Notes: generated by a model not told the origin, from the sequence alone. A DNA stretch of 64,000 nt from Rutpela maculata (GCA_936432065.2 OW386289.2:139364015-139428014), one strand, 5' to 3'; shown: positions 1 to 12,409, numbered from the stretch's first letter. Numbers and translations: made by a program.

Positions 1-1085
1 AATCAGCCTTACATCCCCTGCTCAAAGCATTGGAGAGGTTGGTTTAAAGGTTTGTTAAAGACGCGGCATCGCCTGCATCCGCCGAAACGTGCTTACCAGG
101 CTGGGAAGTCGATGGAGACGGCCCTTCACCCGTTGTTTCCAGGATCGAGAAGGCGTTGTACCACAAAGAACTTGCGGCCGGTGCTTTTCTGGACATTGAG
201 AGAGATTTTGATAATATGTCCTTCGACTCAATTTGCGCCGCGGCCGCCTATCATGGCATCGATGACACCATCATCAGATGGTTGAGGGCCATGTTGGCGG
301 GAAAGCAAATTATAGCTGCCAACGAGGAAACGGCAGTAAAGGTTTCAGTAAGGAGAGGCTGCCCACAGGGAGGCGTTCTCTCCCCTCTGCCCTCTGCTAT
401 GGAACTTCGTTCTCGATGGTCTACTCCAGGAACTTGAGCATGAGAATCTTTTTGCGCAAGGTTAGGCAGATGACCCAGTAATTATCATCTCGGGAAATTT
501 CCCAACTGCGGTTAGCTGACTCTTGCAAATGACCTTGCACATCGTACAGAGATGGTGCAACGACCAGGGCCTTAGAGTTAACCTCTCTAAGGCACAACTG
601 GTAATATTCACTAGGAGAAGCAGGCTAGATGTTTCGTCGAACTCCGTATTCTATAATGCCACTCTGATTATCTCCAGGGCGGTGAAATATTTGGGGGTCA
701 TTTTGGACTCTAATAGGCCTGAAAAGAACACATAAAGAGACCAATGCAAAGGGCCATTAACTCTTTGAATATCCAGAAGGGCCTTTGGTAAAACTTTGGT
801 ATTAAACCTCAGGTGGTACTATACTGTTATAGGAAGACCAATGATTACCTCTGCTTCTGTTATTTGATGACCTGCTGTAACTAGACTATACAGTCAACAG
901 AAACTATCACAACTCCAAAGACTCGCCTGTTTGGAAATCACAGGAACAATACGAACGACCCCCACGGCAGCTCTGGAAGTCCTTCTGGACCTTGTGCCCC
1001 TTCACTTGGTGATTGAGGCCGAGGCTCGGAAAGCGGTCTACAGGCTGAGGTGCGTGTGGATGATCGGGGGAGAACAATTAGGTCA
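1..1085 (+). pseudogene. Jockey-superfamily non-LTR retrotransposon RT, decayed fragment
   Basis: Pieces in shifting frames give a recognisable RT. FLDIERDFDN (around 190-220) is the usual FLDIE-AFD motif, and RRGCPQGGVLSPL (350-392) is the PQG motif. The catalytic YADD has become stop-ADD near 462-476. LHIVQRWCNDQGLRVNLSK (538-590) and VKYLGVILD (680-710) are the thumb region. LQRLACLEITGT and EVLLDLVPLHL (915-1010) are typical of the segment after the RT. At least three frameshifts and several stops show it is dead. The left end may continue outside the window. The jockey-like call comes from motif resemblance, not a tree. Confidence 0.8.
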
Positions 1086-1189
1086 CATACGTGATATGCC
1101 TCTCCATTAATGCTGACGTACCCTGTCTTTCCTTCGGTTCTATTGTTTCTATGTGTAATTTTGTCTCACCTCTACAATTTTCTTCCCTG

Positions 1190-1340
1190 AACCTTCATCT
1201 ATATAATGTGGTCATCCGCTGATCTGCCTTTGATGAATGCTGTCTGGTAATTTGGTGGTTTGCCGATGCGTTTCTCTAGCTGTTTGATAAGCAATTATGT
1301 GCAGTATTTGTATCCTACCTTGCAGAGGTTTACTTTTCAG
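1190..1340 (-). pseudogene. Short non-LTR RT fragment
   Basis: On the minus strand one frame reads QLEKRIGKPPNYQTAFIKG followed by RSADDHII. This is the early RT block usually seen as R-L-E-x...Q-AGF-xGRS-x-DQI in RTE-like and related elements. It is about 50 codons with a stop after HII. It lies in the opposite strand to the jockey-like RT just upstream, so it is a separate insertion. Confidence 0.5.
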
Positions 1341-1783
1341 TAATCATCTATGATCTGTGGTTAGTTGATTTTGAGGAGGAGTATTAGTATGGTCGTGTTC
1401 GATTTCACAGGTAGAGAAATGCATCATGCACCGATGTTAATTTGTTGTTTGTTTTATAGATTCGAAGTATACTATTTCTTCTTCTTTAACCGTTATTTTT
1501 AGCAGTTGATCCTTTGATGTTCGTTAATCAAAAACGATAACAGGATAATTCTTAAAATATTCAAAATTAAAGATTGTAGCTAAAGAAAACCTTTATTACC
1601 CTTTATATATTATGAACGATTGTTTTACTAGTGGTTGGAAATATTCTACATCTAAATACAAGTTTAAGTTAAGAAGAGTTCAACTTTTCCTAACAAGTGC
1701 GGAAAGAGTATTTTCGGAGAGAATATTTCCTCTTGTAAAAGTTTTAAATTTGTTACTTATTAATATTGCAGTTACATAATATA

Positions 1784-2670
1784 CAGGGTTACTGGTAACT
1801 CGACCTATTTTGTCAATGAGTGTTAGAGGACTTAATTTCCAATCATTTCAACTCACATGTGTTATATGTAAAAGTTTTTAGTTTTCGAGATATTTCAATT
1901 TTTCATTTTTTACTGAAAAACCACAAATTTGCATATTCAAATTTAAATTTAAAAATTACTACTAATTCAGTGGCACAGATTTTAATTTTTGCATTTAGAT
2001 AATTTTTCAACAATGCATTACTAACAGGAAAATGTCAAAAAATACCCAATTGTCTAAAGATGCAACAAAAATAAATCATTTTTTTTTTTAGATTTCTTAG
2101 TTTCTATTAAAATGACGGCGATTTATAACAAAAATTCATTAATGCATTAATCGGAAAAATCATGTAATAACTCTTTTTTATTAGCTTTTCAACGAAGTAA
2201 AAATGTTCTAGAAAAAAAACTAGTTTCACGAAAAATTTAAATAATTGGTGAGCAGGCAGGACGCGTTAATTGTTCGATATTTTAGAGAGAGTCCTTTAAC
2301 ATGTAAAAATTCACTAACCAGTTAGATTCAGTTATAATGTAGCACTACGCTATACACAAGTACAAGTACATTTGTTATCTGACTACTATGCAGTTCCTCC
2401 ACTTTATTTTTCAGTTTGTTATTCAAAACATTATGTTCCAGCATGATGGCTGTCCAGCCCGTTTTTGAATCACAGTACGCCAGGCGTCAGTGGCTGGATG
2501 AAGAGTATCCAAATAATATTTAAATTTAATTTTGAATATACAAATTTAGGTTTTTTTAATAAGAAGTGAAAAACTGAAATATATCGAAAACTAAAAGTGA
2601 GTTGAAATGATTGCAAATTCTGTCCTCTAACACCCCTTGACAGGAATACATCGAGTTACCAGTAACCCTG
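1784..2670. mobile_element. Mariner-type DNA transposon with long terminal inverted repeats
   Basis: The ends are CAGGGTTACTGGTAACTCGA at 1784 and its reverse complement ending at 2670. The inverted similarity continues inward for about 170 bp with some indels. TATA flanks both ends (1780-1783 and 2671-2674), consistent with a TA target-site duplication. The 887-bp length is short for an autonomous mariner (about 1.3 kb), and the interior keeps only a transposase scrap. It is a decayed or non-autonomous copy. Confidence 0.75.
2424..2520 (+). pseudogene. Mariner/Tc1-like transposase remnant
   Basis: One frame reads MFQHDGCPARF, then after a stop and frameshift YARRQWLDEEYPNN. This matches the second catalytic-aspartate block of mariner-type transposases (FQQDGAPPH...WLDERFP). 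The aspartate of QHDG is the catalytic position by family analogy. The D1 and D3 blocks were not found, so this is a relic that explains the surrounding TIRs. Confidence 0.6.
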
Positions 2671-2674
2671 TATA

Positions 2675-5600
2675 CATTGGATAATTGTAGGATATAAAAG
2701 CAGAGCTAGTATTTATGTTCTCTTCTTTTTGCCCCAATATTTTGCATGCTACTTGAAGTTTATAAATGTCAAGAATATCAATTAAGAATATCTCAGTTTA
2801 ATCATCTTCTCAAACACTAGTAGAAACAATCATGTGAGAAAAGTGTTTCTCCTGAATTTTTTATCTCGGCCTATGGCTTCGATCAAAAATCGTACGCCTA
2901 ATACGAAAAAAATCACTTTTCCTAGCTTATTAGGCAAATAGTTATTCTATTTAAATCTTAATTTGTAACACATTAATTTCAACAAATTAACATTGACGTT
3001 TCTTAAATATATGGTCATAATAAACGAACTAGAGCATTTCAGCCAACAACTAAAATTTTTCGTTCCGCTCTGTATCAGCGGAACTAGATGATATGTTACT
3101 GGGCGTCACTCAGAAGCTGGTCAAGTAAATTGCTTTTCAGTATAATTAATATATTTACCTCCCTTTTATCTTACATGGCATTTCACAGTAGCAGCAATGT
3201 AAATTAACTTTTTTTGTTATTTGCCTTACGGTAACGCGGACAGGAGTTGGTTTTATTATGGTAGGAGTTCTTACTGTAGGTGGTCTATTTTTATACTTGC
3301 AATAATCTCTAAATTTCTTACTTCAAGTGTCTGTGACTGGCATAATAATTGCCTGTGTTAATTAATTATCATAATTATTTAATTTTTTTTAAATTATTTG
3401 TCTTTAGGCTGAGCTGATTAAGCCACGTTAATTAATTGATAATTCTAGTAACTTAATGACTTTTTTCCTGCTATACAAGGAAATCTCATTTCTAAAGCAA
3501 CACTGCATTAATAAGAATGAATAAGATTTTTTCTCACTACTGAAAAAAATAATTACTTTTTCACTATAAGCCAAACAGTTATGACATTCACCTACCGCTA
3601 CTCAAAGAGTATCTTGAGATTGACCGGTGACTGCATTTTAAATATTAGTTCGACAATTACTGATTTTTTAATTTTAATTTGAAAACAAAAACTCCTTGGG
3701 GTAGATCCAGAAAAAAATATCCACACGCAACAGTGAGTTTTGTAACTGCATCACGTATGTTTATGAAAGATTATTGTGGCTGATGTCAATTTGTTTCATA
3801 TGAAGTACCATCTGGGAAATACGACTGAGGAAAGTGGTCGACGTCAGGGTCGGATTATCCATAAGGCTAACTAGGCTATAGCCTATTGCTCGTAAAATAT
3901 GTCCGAAGATGAGATTTCATATTTTCCTAGTTATAACATTTAGGCGAACAAATACTAAACCTAATAGCTCCCCAAACCATAAACCTCAAAGTGCGATACG
4001 CGAGTCTTCTTACCCATGCCTGATCATCAGGTATACACAAACAAGTTGTTGTTACTCGTCACTAAAATCGAACACATTCCATTCCTCATCTCTCTGTACC
4101 ACTAGAGTCGTTGGCATTGGTGATCGCATAAAAAAAATCGAAAATTTCTCTTCGACGGGATTGACTTTTGACGTGGTTGTCACGTTTTTATCTGCTAATA
4201 ACGGACTCTGAGAAAGATGCACAAAAAAAATCTCTATCAAACTCTCGTAAGGCAACCAGAAGGTCGGGTGTTAGTGGTGCATTATCTCGACACGTCCGGT
4301 CTTCCAAACGAAAGTTCCAGGGATTGGAAACTAGCAACAAGTCTCAAGATCAATTAAGATGCAATTAGTTCAAAGTATCCGTTTATTTAACAGAGAAGGT
4401 AATATACAAAAATGGGTAAGAAAAATTCTTATATTAAGAATCACGCCTTCCCCAATCAATGCAAATGGCTTTCAAACCACACAAGCGAGAGCGCTTACGC
4501 TAACGATCGATTAGGTATAAAAGATTCATGCAAACCTTCCCAGAATCAAATGCAAGCTTTTTAGAGAAGTCTTAGACTTTTTGTAATTTGGTAATTACGG
4601 CTGACTGGTTATAAAAAAAAATTAGTTTCGCTAGAGACTACTTAGCTTTAAAGTTCTCGTATCGTGACGGTTCACGTACTAAAACATTTTCGTGAGGACA
4701 TATTACTAGTAATAAGCTTGATAGCGTTCGATCAGTCCACAACTTACTTGCCCCTATGCAGTTGTTCAATATTAGCAAAATTGCAGCGACCCACCTCCGA
4801 ACGACTTTTGGGCAAAATTGAATTTTGGCGTTTTTATGCACAAGGCGTTTTTCTCTATAACTTTATTATTTGGAAAGCCCTGCTATTAGGCTTTCCTACC
4901 ATCGCTTTGTATTGACTACCCAACGCACTAGACCAAATTGCAAGTTGTTGAGTGAATCCAAACTCGTTCTATTCGAGAAACCGGCCTTGTGCATGTTCAT
5001 TGATTTTTATCAATTTATCAATTTTTTGCTTATCGGCGTTACGCCGTCTTTGTCAAGTTCGTCTTTTAGATGCATCGCATCGTTAAAATTTTACATTGAG
5101 TCTTTATAACAGGATATTGAATGACCGTACCTCTATGGTCAATGTCTTTGGCGGAGGAATAAAACTGAAAATATTTTAATATTTTTCAAAATGCCTTTTT
5201 AGAGTAATTTTTAAACTAGCTCGGCGTACTTTTGAAAAAATTATTTTCAAGTCAAATTTTTGCGTACTTTTTAAAAAATCATTTTTTCAAAGTCCAACTT
5301 TGTTGCACCTTTGAAAAGTATATTATATTTTTATCCTTGCCACTATATACTTTCACTCTCATATCCTGAACCAAAACATATTTTCCTAAGTGAAAATTCG
5401 GTGTTTCTTCGAATTTTCACCTGGTTGTTTCTAATGCTTTATGGAACTCATAACGATCCTTATGGACTAGTCTGTGGCTCTGAAGTCCCTCAGACTCTTG
5501 AAAATATCCTTAAATGAAATTTTTGCCTAAGTCGAATTTGCTTTTTGCTTTCAACTTAGGTCGATTCTGGAGGGTTCTGTAACAGTATCACTAAATGTGA

Positions 5601-6240
5601 TGATAAGAAAGAAGTCCAAGAGATCTTATCTGACAGTACACGGTTTTCATCATAACTGGACTGCTTTCTGCAAATCGCTGCTTCACAACTGATCGTTTCA
5701 AAATAGCATTTTAGAGTTAAGAGTCTGAGACGGCGATCCTGCTGTCCTATTTTCTTCGCTGATGTTCCTTATCTCTAACTTGTCGTCCTCAGCCTTTTTG
5801 AAACCACGGTCGACAACAATTTAATGCTGTCCTGTGGCTCCTATCCAGTCTATTTGCAACTTCACGGAATGATATTCCGGATTCTCACAATTATTCTATC
5901 AAATTCACTGGACTGACTAACTTGTCATTGGCACGTCTACGTATCCTAGGCTTGGTATATTATTCAAGAAAATATCAAGAAATGCTCTACAGCAGAATAA
6001 AAATGACCACCAACTTTGGTAATATTTTGATACCTGTTAGATGTGATCCAGCACATTATTGAATGAAAATCGTTAATCGTTAATCATCAAATTATAAATT
6101 TTAGTCATTTAAGTCTCTTGAATATCCCAATATGTGTACCAAAAACTATTAAATTTGAGTAATTAGTACTTGGTGTTCTATTTTCTATTTTAAACTAAAT
6201 AATTTTTCGCACCGGAACAAAATGAGACAAAAATCTATAA
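2675..6240. other. Non-coding stretch, no recognised gene
   Basis: AT-rich sequence with scattered short ORFs, none resembling a known protein. The ORFs at 3909-4211, 4664-4915 and 5311-5517 have no recognisable motif and no exon-like splice context. A CAGGG-beginning segment at 3847 resembles a hAT-type terminus, but no partner end was found. Confidence 0.4.
5224..5320. repeat. Imperfect tandem repeat, about 38-bp unit
   Basis: CGTACTTTT-GAAAAA-type units begin at 5225 and 5263, with a weaker third at about 5301. Each contains A/T runs and an AAGTC core. It is a small low-complexity tandem array with no coding sense. Confidence 0.4.
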
Positions 6241-6249
6241 AATCCGACT

Positions 6250-6570
6250 CAGTGTCATGCTTACTGCATTAGACTTACGACCACGGAGTCCCGGGTTCGA
6301 AGTTTGGTTAGGGTATGGATGTTTAGTGGCGTATTTAATGGATCATCGAGATAGTAACAGTGTGCTAGACCTTTGTTAAGTGAAACAACATGGCTACTCG
6401 CTGTTATCTCTCCTGAGTTCGAGTCCCAGCTGCGACAGATGGCAATGTCGCAGGGAATGGTTGTTGTGTTATTGTCCATATGTATGTATGCGTGTGTGTA
6501 TGTGTCCTGGTTGAGCAGTGAAATAGCTGTAACTAAACTCCACTAGGATGTTAATATAAGTAAGTTGTTT
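6250..6570 (+). repeat. Possible tRNA-derived SINE-like repeat
   Basis: Two pol III B-box-like sequences are present: GGGTTCGAAG near 6292 and GAGTTCGAGTCCC near 6416. A GTGTGTATGTGTCC microsatellite-like stretch follows the second. I could not fold a complete tRNA or see target duplications, so this is tentative. Confidence 0.25.
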
Positions 6571-6813
6571 AAAAAAAACTTATGAGATGAACTGATAATT
6601 GATAATATAAAAAATATCGAAAAAAAATCACTTCTTTTAATGGAGTGTTATAAGGAATGCAACAAATTATGCTTGCGGAAAAGTACAAAACTTTCGACTA
6701 TTTCAAATTTGGTATATACGCAAACTAGAATGTTATAATACTCACTGAAATCAAGCTATATTCGTCATACAGAGTGATCGCCAGAGGCATGAGAACTGTC
6801 ATTTTTTTATATA

Positions 6814-9560
6814 GGGGAAGGGTGTGTACCTTGGCCCGTCGCGTACCTTGAGCCATCCTCTACAGCTCGTGTTCTGTAGTCCCACAGATGGAAACAAATT
6901 AGTATAATATTGGCAACAATGTCTTGCAGTCATAGACAAATCGAGGCATGCGCGTGAAACCATTTCATGATATTTAGTTCAGTTTGTGTTTTTTACATGT
7001 GTGGAAGTAAATTTTCCTTAATGTGGCGTAATTTGGTTATAACTAGCACGGTAAGGAAAATATTCCGATATAATTATTTTAGAACTAAACTTCATAATTT
7101 TAAGAGTATTTTTCCTATAAATTGAAATATTGTTACGAACTTCTAAGCATATTTTTCTCAAGTAGTATTGCATAGGTTATGTGCGTGTTCCTTGGACCAT
7201 CTTATGTGGGTGTACTTTGGGCCTGGCCCAAGGAGCGCTGAATTGTTGGTGGTTCTACCACATATTATTTATTTATGTTTGTTTTTATTTCATACAGTAG
7301 ACGTACTAATTTACTGTTTTCTTTTAAAGATGCCACGCAGTAAAACTGGAGTAAAGAGAAATAAACCCAACATTTTAAATATAAACGAAGCAATTGGTTT
7401 AGTTGTGTCAAATTCTATTTCAATTAGAGATGCTGCTAGAAGATATCAGATTCCACGGACCACTCTTCAAAGGCATGTTCACAGGGCTTGCAGTAGAGGG
7501 GAAGCGGCTATAGACTATCAATATGAAAATAAATGTGATGTAAATAAAGTATTTACAGAAATAGAAAAAAAAGAATTATGCAATTATTATAGAAACGAGA
7601 AAATTGGCATATGAATATGCCGAAATTAATAAAAAAAGGTATCCCTCAACTTGGGATGAGAGGCAGAAAGCAGGGAGAGATTGGTGCAGATATTTTATGC
7701 AACGAAATTCATTTCTAGCACTGAGAAAACCACAGTCAACAAGTTTATCTCATGCTACAAGTTTCAACAGGAACAATGTATCATTGTTTTTTGAAAAACT
7801 AAAACATTTGTTAAACAAATATAAATTTCCGCCAGAAAATATTTATAATGTGGATGAAACCGGGATTTCCACGGTATATCAGCCAGTTAAAATTATAGCA
7901 ACTAAAGGTGCGAAACAAGTTGGTAGTGTAACCTCTGGGAAAAGGGGAGTCAATATTACTCTTATATGTTGTATAAATGCTTTAGGTAACAGCATTCCAC
8001 CAATGATGATCTTCCCACGTGTGCATTTCAAGGATCATATGTTGAACTCTAGGTTCTGCTCATGTGAGTGGTTGGCCCAATAGTGAACAATTTTTAAAAT
8101 TTATGAACCACTTCAAAAAGCACTCCAAACCGTCGATTGAAAATAAAGTTCTTGTAATTCTAGATAACCATGAAAGCCATATAACTATAGATATTATTAA
8201 TTTGGCAAGAGACAATGGAATCATTTCATTAATTTTCCCGCCCTATACCAGCCATAAGTTGCAGCCGCTGGATCGTGGAGTTTTCGGCCCATTCAAGAAA
8301 TTCTATAATAGCGCATCCGATAACTGGTTACGTACCCATACTGGCAAAGCTATAACCATATATGACGTGGCTGAACTTGTGGGTTGTTCTTATGTAGATG
8401 GATTTAAAATGGGCAATATTCAAGCAGGATTCAAAGCTGCTGGGATATATCCGCTAAATGAGAACATATTTAGGGATGACGAATTCTTAAGTTTCGATGT
8501 CACTGATCGACTTTTGGAAGTAACTAACCCTAATTGTCCACAACCTTCTACCTCTGCTGAACCTAATTTAAATTTAGAAAACACCAATCCAAATCAATTA
8601 CCCACGAATAACTTAGTTTCTCCTCAAGTTATTCGGCCATTCCCGAAAGCACCACCAAGAAGTAACCGTAAAAGAAGACAACCTGGTAGATGTAGAATTT
8701 TAACAGAAACACCGGAAAAAATGAAATAATGGAGAAAGCCATGGAGAAAGCAAGAAAGGCAGCAATGAAGCTGAAAAAAAATGTTAAGAAGGTAAAACGT
8801 AAGGTGATTGAAACGTCGTCGGAATCGGAAATTGAAATTATTGAAAGCGATTCTATTGACGACGTAGATTGGCCACCTAAGGATAGTGACTCTGAAATCA
8901 TATCAGACCCAGAACGTAGCAACAATTTTGAATTTGAAATTAACAAATTTTATGTAACTAAACTGGAGGGAAAGAAAACGACTCATTATTATGTAACTGA
9001 GGTTATAGGAATAGAAGGCACAGAATTTCAAGTTAAATATCCTAAACGAGTCGGAAATACATTTATTTATGGAGAAGATAAAGTGTTCACTATAACTAAG
9101 TCAGACTTTGTCGAAATATTACCTCACCCATCCAATGTTGGATCTTCTAACCGTCAGGTTTTAAAGTTAAATAATATTGAAAACTATTCATATAAGTTAG
9201 AATAAATTGTAGAGGATTGCTACTTAAAACTAAATATTAAACAATAATAAATAATGAAAATGTATTGTTTTATTATATAAAATATGAATAATCGACATGT
9301 ATCCTTATCATATAAGGTTGTCCATGGTACACAACCTAGTGGCTCAAGGTACACAGCATAGGTGTACCTCGAGCCATTTTCCAAAAAAATTTTGATTAAA
9401 ATAAAAACGACATACAGCTAACTTTCTTTGATCTTAATATATAAATGGAATAATGAAACTTGAAGTTAACTAGCGTTTTAGTGTTAATGCCAATTTTCTT
9501 CATTTCATATAGATTACAACTTGAATTTAAAAAACCTGCCCAAGGTACTCCACCTTCCCC
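6814..9560 (+). mobile_element. Pogo/CENP-B-like (Tc1/mariner superfamily) DNA transposon
   Basis: The terminal inverted repeats are GGGGAAGG...GTACCTTGG at 6814 and the matching reverse complement ending at 9560. TA target duplications lie at 6812-6813 and 9561-9562. The 2747-bp body holds one transposase gene broken by frameshifts. Copies of a GTACCTTGAGCCA-like motif recur just inside both ends (6846-6860, 7188-7235, 9325-9375); these look like subterminal transposase-binding repeats. Structure is near complete and the coding sequence is dead. Confidence 0.85.
7330..9205 (+). pseudogene. Pogo-like transposase (HTH plus DDE_1 endonuclease), frameshifted
   Basis: The ATG at 7330 opens an N-terminal psq/CENP-B-type HTH (INEAIGLVVSNSISIRDAA...TTLQRHV, residues about 18-60). 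The frame shifts near 7590, where a stretch before RKLAYEYAE seems deleted. The DDE_1 domain follows: first Asp in NVDETG (about 7850), second in ILDNHESH (about 8160), third in LQPLDRG (about 8270). That gives 35 residues between the second and third Asp. A further frameshift lies near 8050 and another at 8727, where a basic/acidic linker leads to a C-terminal domain ending about 9205. The family normally has one continuous ORF, so at least three indels have killed it. Confidence 0.85.
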
Positions 9561-9562
9561 TA

Positions 9563-10045
9563 AACTATGTTGTTTTTATAATTTTAAATAAAAAATGCTG
9601 CTAGGATTTTCGATCAAGCACCCAAAAATACGAAGATGCATAACATCTCGGGACTGCAATATACGGTGTGTCTCTGATGTTCGACTGAACATTACGTAGA
9701 TTAGGTGGTATTTCAATTTTACCTAAAAATGCTATTAAAATGTTTTTAAGACTAAGACTATTACCAAACTAGTGAAACTTGCATTTGGCCGTTGCCGAGT
9801 GCGAATAACAATAAAATAAAAAATATGATGGATGTGTGGTACCACTTAAAACTGATGCGTTTTATATTGTTGTTGTAATGTTAATCAAATATGTATTCCA
9901 AGTCGGCTTGTTTAAGTATGCCGCACGATGTGGCAACACGGTCAAAAATCGCTCTGAGTCAACTTTTGAGCTATCAATGTTTTTTTTTAAATACGTGCAA
10001 AGAAGTCTGGAATAGTGAGTCACTGCCGCTTTGGCGAATTTTATT
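9563..10045. other. Non-coding spacer
   Basis: AT-rich sequence between the pogo-like element and the next dispersed repeat. No ORF, RNA gene or repeat boundary was recognised. Confidence 0.4.
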
Positions 10046-10049
10046 TATG

Positions 10050-10780
10050 TTTTACCCCCATTAATAATAGTATGGCTGGGGGTGGCTGACGCCAAAAATT
10101 TTTTTAGATCTTAGCTTTGGGGCGAGCGTAGAGGCGACTTCAATGTGAATATCAGTCGATATTCCGTTGAAGCAACGTCGAGCGCGGTTAGTACTTGGAT
10201 GGGCTCCCATCTTGGGAAGTACAGCGTTCTCGTCCCGCCTTCTAGAGGTTTGTATATCAGTGTATACTCGGAAGTTACGTAATTTCAGACGAGGATTACG
10301 TAGTGGATATACCATCCTTCGGAGGGGATGTAAAGCAGGCGGTCCCTTGTCTATTAAATGTTAGGCAAGTAAAAGATCCCTACTCTTCTTAAGGGAAGAG
10401 GTTCGGCAAAATTTCCAGGTTGGGGGTAGCTCGTCTCCTGGCGTCGGTGATAGGCCCTGGTAGCGGAAATAGGCCGACGTTAAACAGTTAAAAAAAAAAG
10501 ATCTTAGCTTCTCGCACATGCCCTAAATTCCAATTCTACCTGCTTTATCTATATACCCATATTTATCCCCGTTTACCCCCGAACTCTTCAACGGAATATG
10601 ATCAAAATATAATCTAGTTCCAGATTTCATTATAATACATAAGTGTACCAAATTTCAAGTGAATATAATAAGCGGTTCCAACAAACAGGCAGACCGACAG
10701 GCAGGCAGACACCATTTTTTTTTACTCAAACTTATCGCCCATCACTAGCAGGGTCTTTTATGGTGACAACCAGATAAACG
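10050..10780 (+). repeat. Dispersed repeat family R, copy 1 (split by a SINE)
   Basis: Shared blocks with the copies at 12410, 16990 and 59230 define the family: ACCCCCATTAATAAT...GGTGGCTGACGCCAAAAATT at the start, a GTGTACCAAATTTCAA block, GGTTCCA, and a CAGACCGACAGGCAGGCAGA purine-rich tract followed by ACTCAAACTTA. No protein is recognised. The 5S SINE at 10118 interrupts it. Confidence 0.6.
10118..10498 (+). mobile_element. 5S-rRNA-derived SINE (SINE3-like) with target-site duplications
   Basis: The head contains AAGCAACGTCGAGCGCGG then TTAGTACTTGGATGGG, closely matching the internal promoter region of eukaryotic 5S rRNA. It differs from a true 5S gene in its 5' part and after GATGGG. 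A body of about 260 bp follows with no homology I recognise, ending in a short poly(A). Perfect 12-bp direct repeats, AGATCTTAGCTT, flank it at 10106-10117 and 10499-10510. This is the signature of LINE-mediated retroposition, so it is a mobile SINE rather than a 5S gene. Confidence 0.85.
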
Positions 10781-11129
10781 TTACCGGTTCTTTTTTTTCC
10801 CAGTCTTCTTTCAGAGGATCCAATTAATCCGCACCAGGATTGGATCTGGTGATACGTCCGGTATGAGTGTTGGCATGCAGCTTATGTTGTCAGCGGTAGC
10901 TTTACTCCTAGTTTACTAGTATAAAAAAAATCTTGTAGGAATTATTATTGTCATTTTCTTGCTCTATAGACTTTCTTAAAATTTCTAATATATAATACAT
11001 ATTATTTATTATATTTACACATGTTTGAGTTTAGTTACTTTCCATGTATCGAATGTCTCGTTGCTTGTATCAAAATTCGACGTATACTATCTTACTGTCC
11101 ATATTCAATATTACTTCTTGATATACTGC

Positions 11130-11290
11130 TTGGACAGCAATTACTTTAATGAGGTTGTGCGCCAAATAGGCAATCGAGAAAGATGGCGTGATGCCGCCAG
11201 ACGTCCTACACAACAAGCGGTGGCCAACTAGAAGAGTTTTCATGAATCACAAAACGTTTGCAAGACGTTGGGAATAAGAAGAAGAAGTAA
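11130..11290 (+). pseudogene. 3' end of an RTE-like retrotransposon
   Basis: One frame reads NRERWRDAARRPTQQAVAN, the usual last residues of RTE/BovB-like RT proteins (DRWR-x-x-V-RRAT). The following non-coding tail, GAATCACAAAACGTTTGC then AAGACGTTGGGAATAAGAAGAAGAAG, is shared with the copy ending near 35430. The 3' end is thus a GAA-type simple repeat. Only the tail is present. Confidence 0.55.
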
Positions 11291-11714
11291 TGACTGAATT
11301 AAAAGAAATCGGTGAAAATTCCAGGAAGTTGAGGAAATTCGAGGAAATCCAAGGATAGTGGATGTAAGGAGTCGGAAGAGTAGACAAAATTTTGCTAAAA
11401 TTATAAAACCTGCTACTCCCCCGTTTTCGAGAGTGCTGAACAGGAATAATATGTTGGAAAAAGTTTTTAGTTGTGGGCACCTTCTCAAACGGCCAAAACC
11501 ACCCATTTTTTGCTTATTTTTTTTATTTCTCATATGACAGCAGGGCATCGACTATATTTGCAGGGATTCTTTGTTTTTTCACGGGGATATAACAGATGGT
11601 GAAAGGTGAAGTCCCTTTCCTTTGTTTTTTCTTGCTTTCGATGATGCTGATCAAGAAAAAATGGTTTTACGCCGGTTCGAGCCTCCCTTCACCCTTAAAC
11701 GCATGGAAACCACC

Positions 11715-12215
11715 ACGTTTCACGATACCAATGCTCGTTCTTGGAGGGTAATGGCTAGAAATATAGGCGGAGTTCATTGATAAGCAAAAGACAATGGTAA
11801 GAGTGAATTGTGACAACCTCAGGGGGTTGGTAAGGATTTTCTAATTTTTATATTGAGTGAGAGTGGTTTCAAAATCATCATTTGTTCATTGGACATCCTC
11901 ATCAAGAATTTGAAATTCACGTTTCTTAAAACTGACAATCTTCAGTCAGATATACTTACTGGAAAGCAGGATGAATCAAATGCTTTTATTTTTTGCTTCA
12001 TTAGCATCCTCGAAAACGGGGGGTTATCGGTTAAACCAGAGAAAGAGCCAAAATCAATGTTCCACCTCCTGGGAGGGTGGAACCAAGCCCCTGGGGTTGT
12101 CACAATTCACTCTTAGCATGGTCCTTTACTTATCAGTGAATCAGTGAACTCCACCTAAAATTCCGGTCATTCCCCATCAAGGACACCCTGATGAGCATTG
12201 ATATCGGAAATCGTA
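11715..12215. mobile_element. Foldback element with arms of about 120 bp
   Basis: The left arm (about 11715-11835) and right arm (about 12085-12215) are inverted copies. The best block is TAAGAGTGAATTGTGACAAC (left 11800-11819) against its reverse complement near 12095-12114; GGCGGAGTTCATTGATAAG pairs with the right-arm GGTGGAGTTCACTGA. A small perfect hairpin, GTTCCACC-TCCTGGGA-GGGTGGAAC, lies inside at about 12058-12083. The ORF at 11853-12116 has no recognisable motif. Confidence 0.6.
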
Positions 12216-12409
12216 CTGAACTGGTAAAATATAATTACAATTAGCACATTCATAACATTATTTTACAGTGTTATTCACATCACCGTGAAAAAAACCCAAA
12301 AGCGGTGGTTTTTAGCATTTTTAATGGTGACACACTATTTTTAGAGCCACGCGACCCCGATTTTCGTGATCAGCGACCCAAAAAACATACAATACAAGTG
12401 GTTCCGATG

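Noticed and set aside
4638..5109. Overlapping ORFs on both strands as a gene
   Set aside because: No motif, no splice context, and composition like surrounding non-coding DNA.
10165..10235. A functional 5S rRNA gene
   Set aside because: Only the internal promoter region resembles 5S. The 5' and 3' thirds do not, and flanking 12-bp duplications plus poly(A) show it is part of a SINE.
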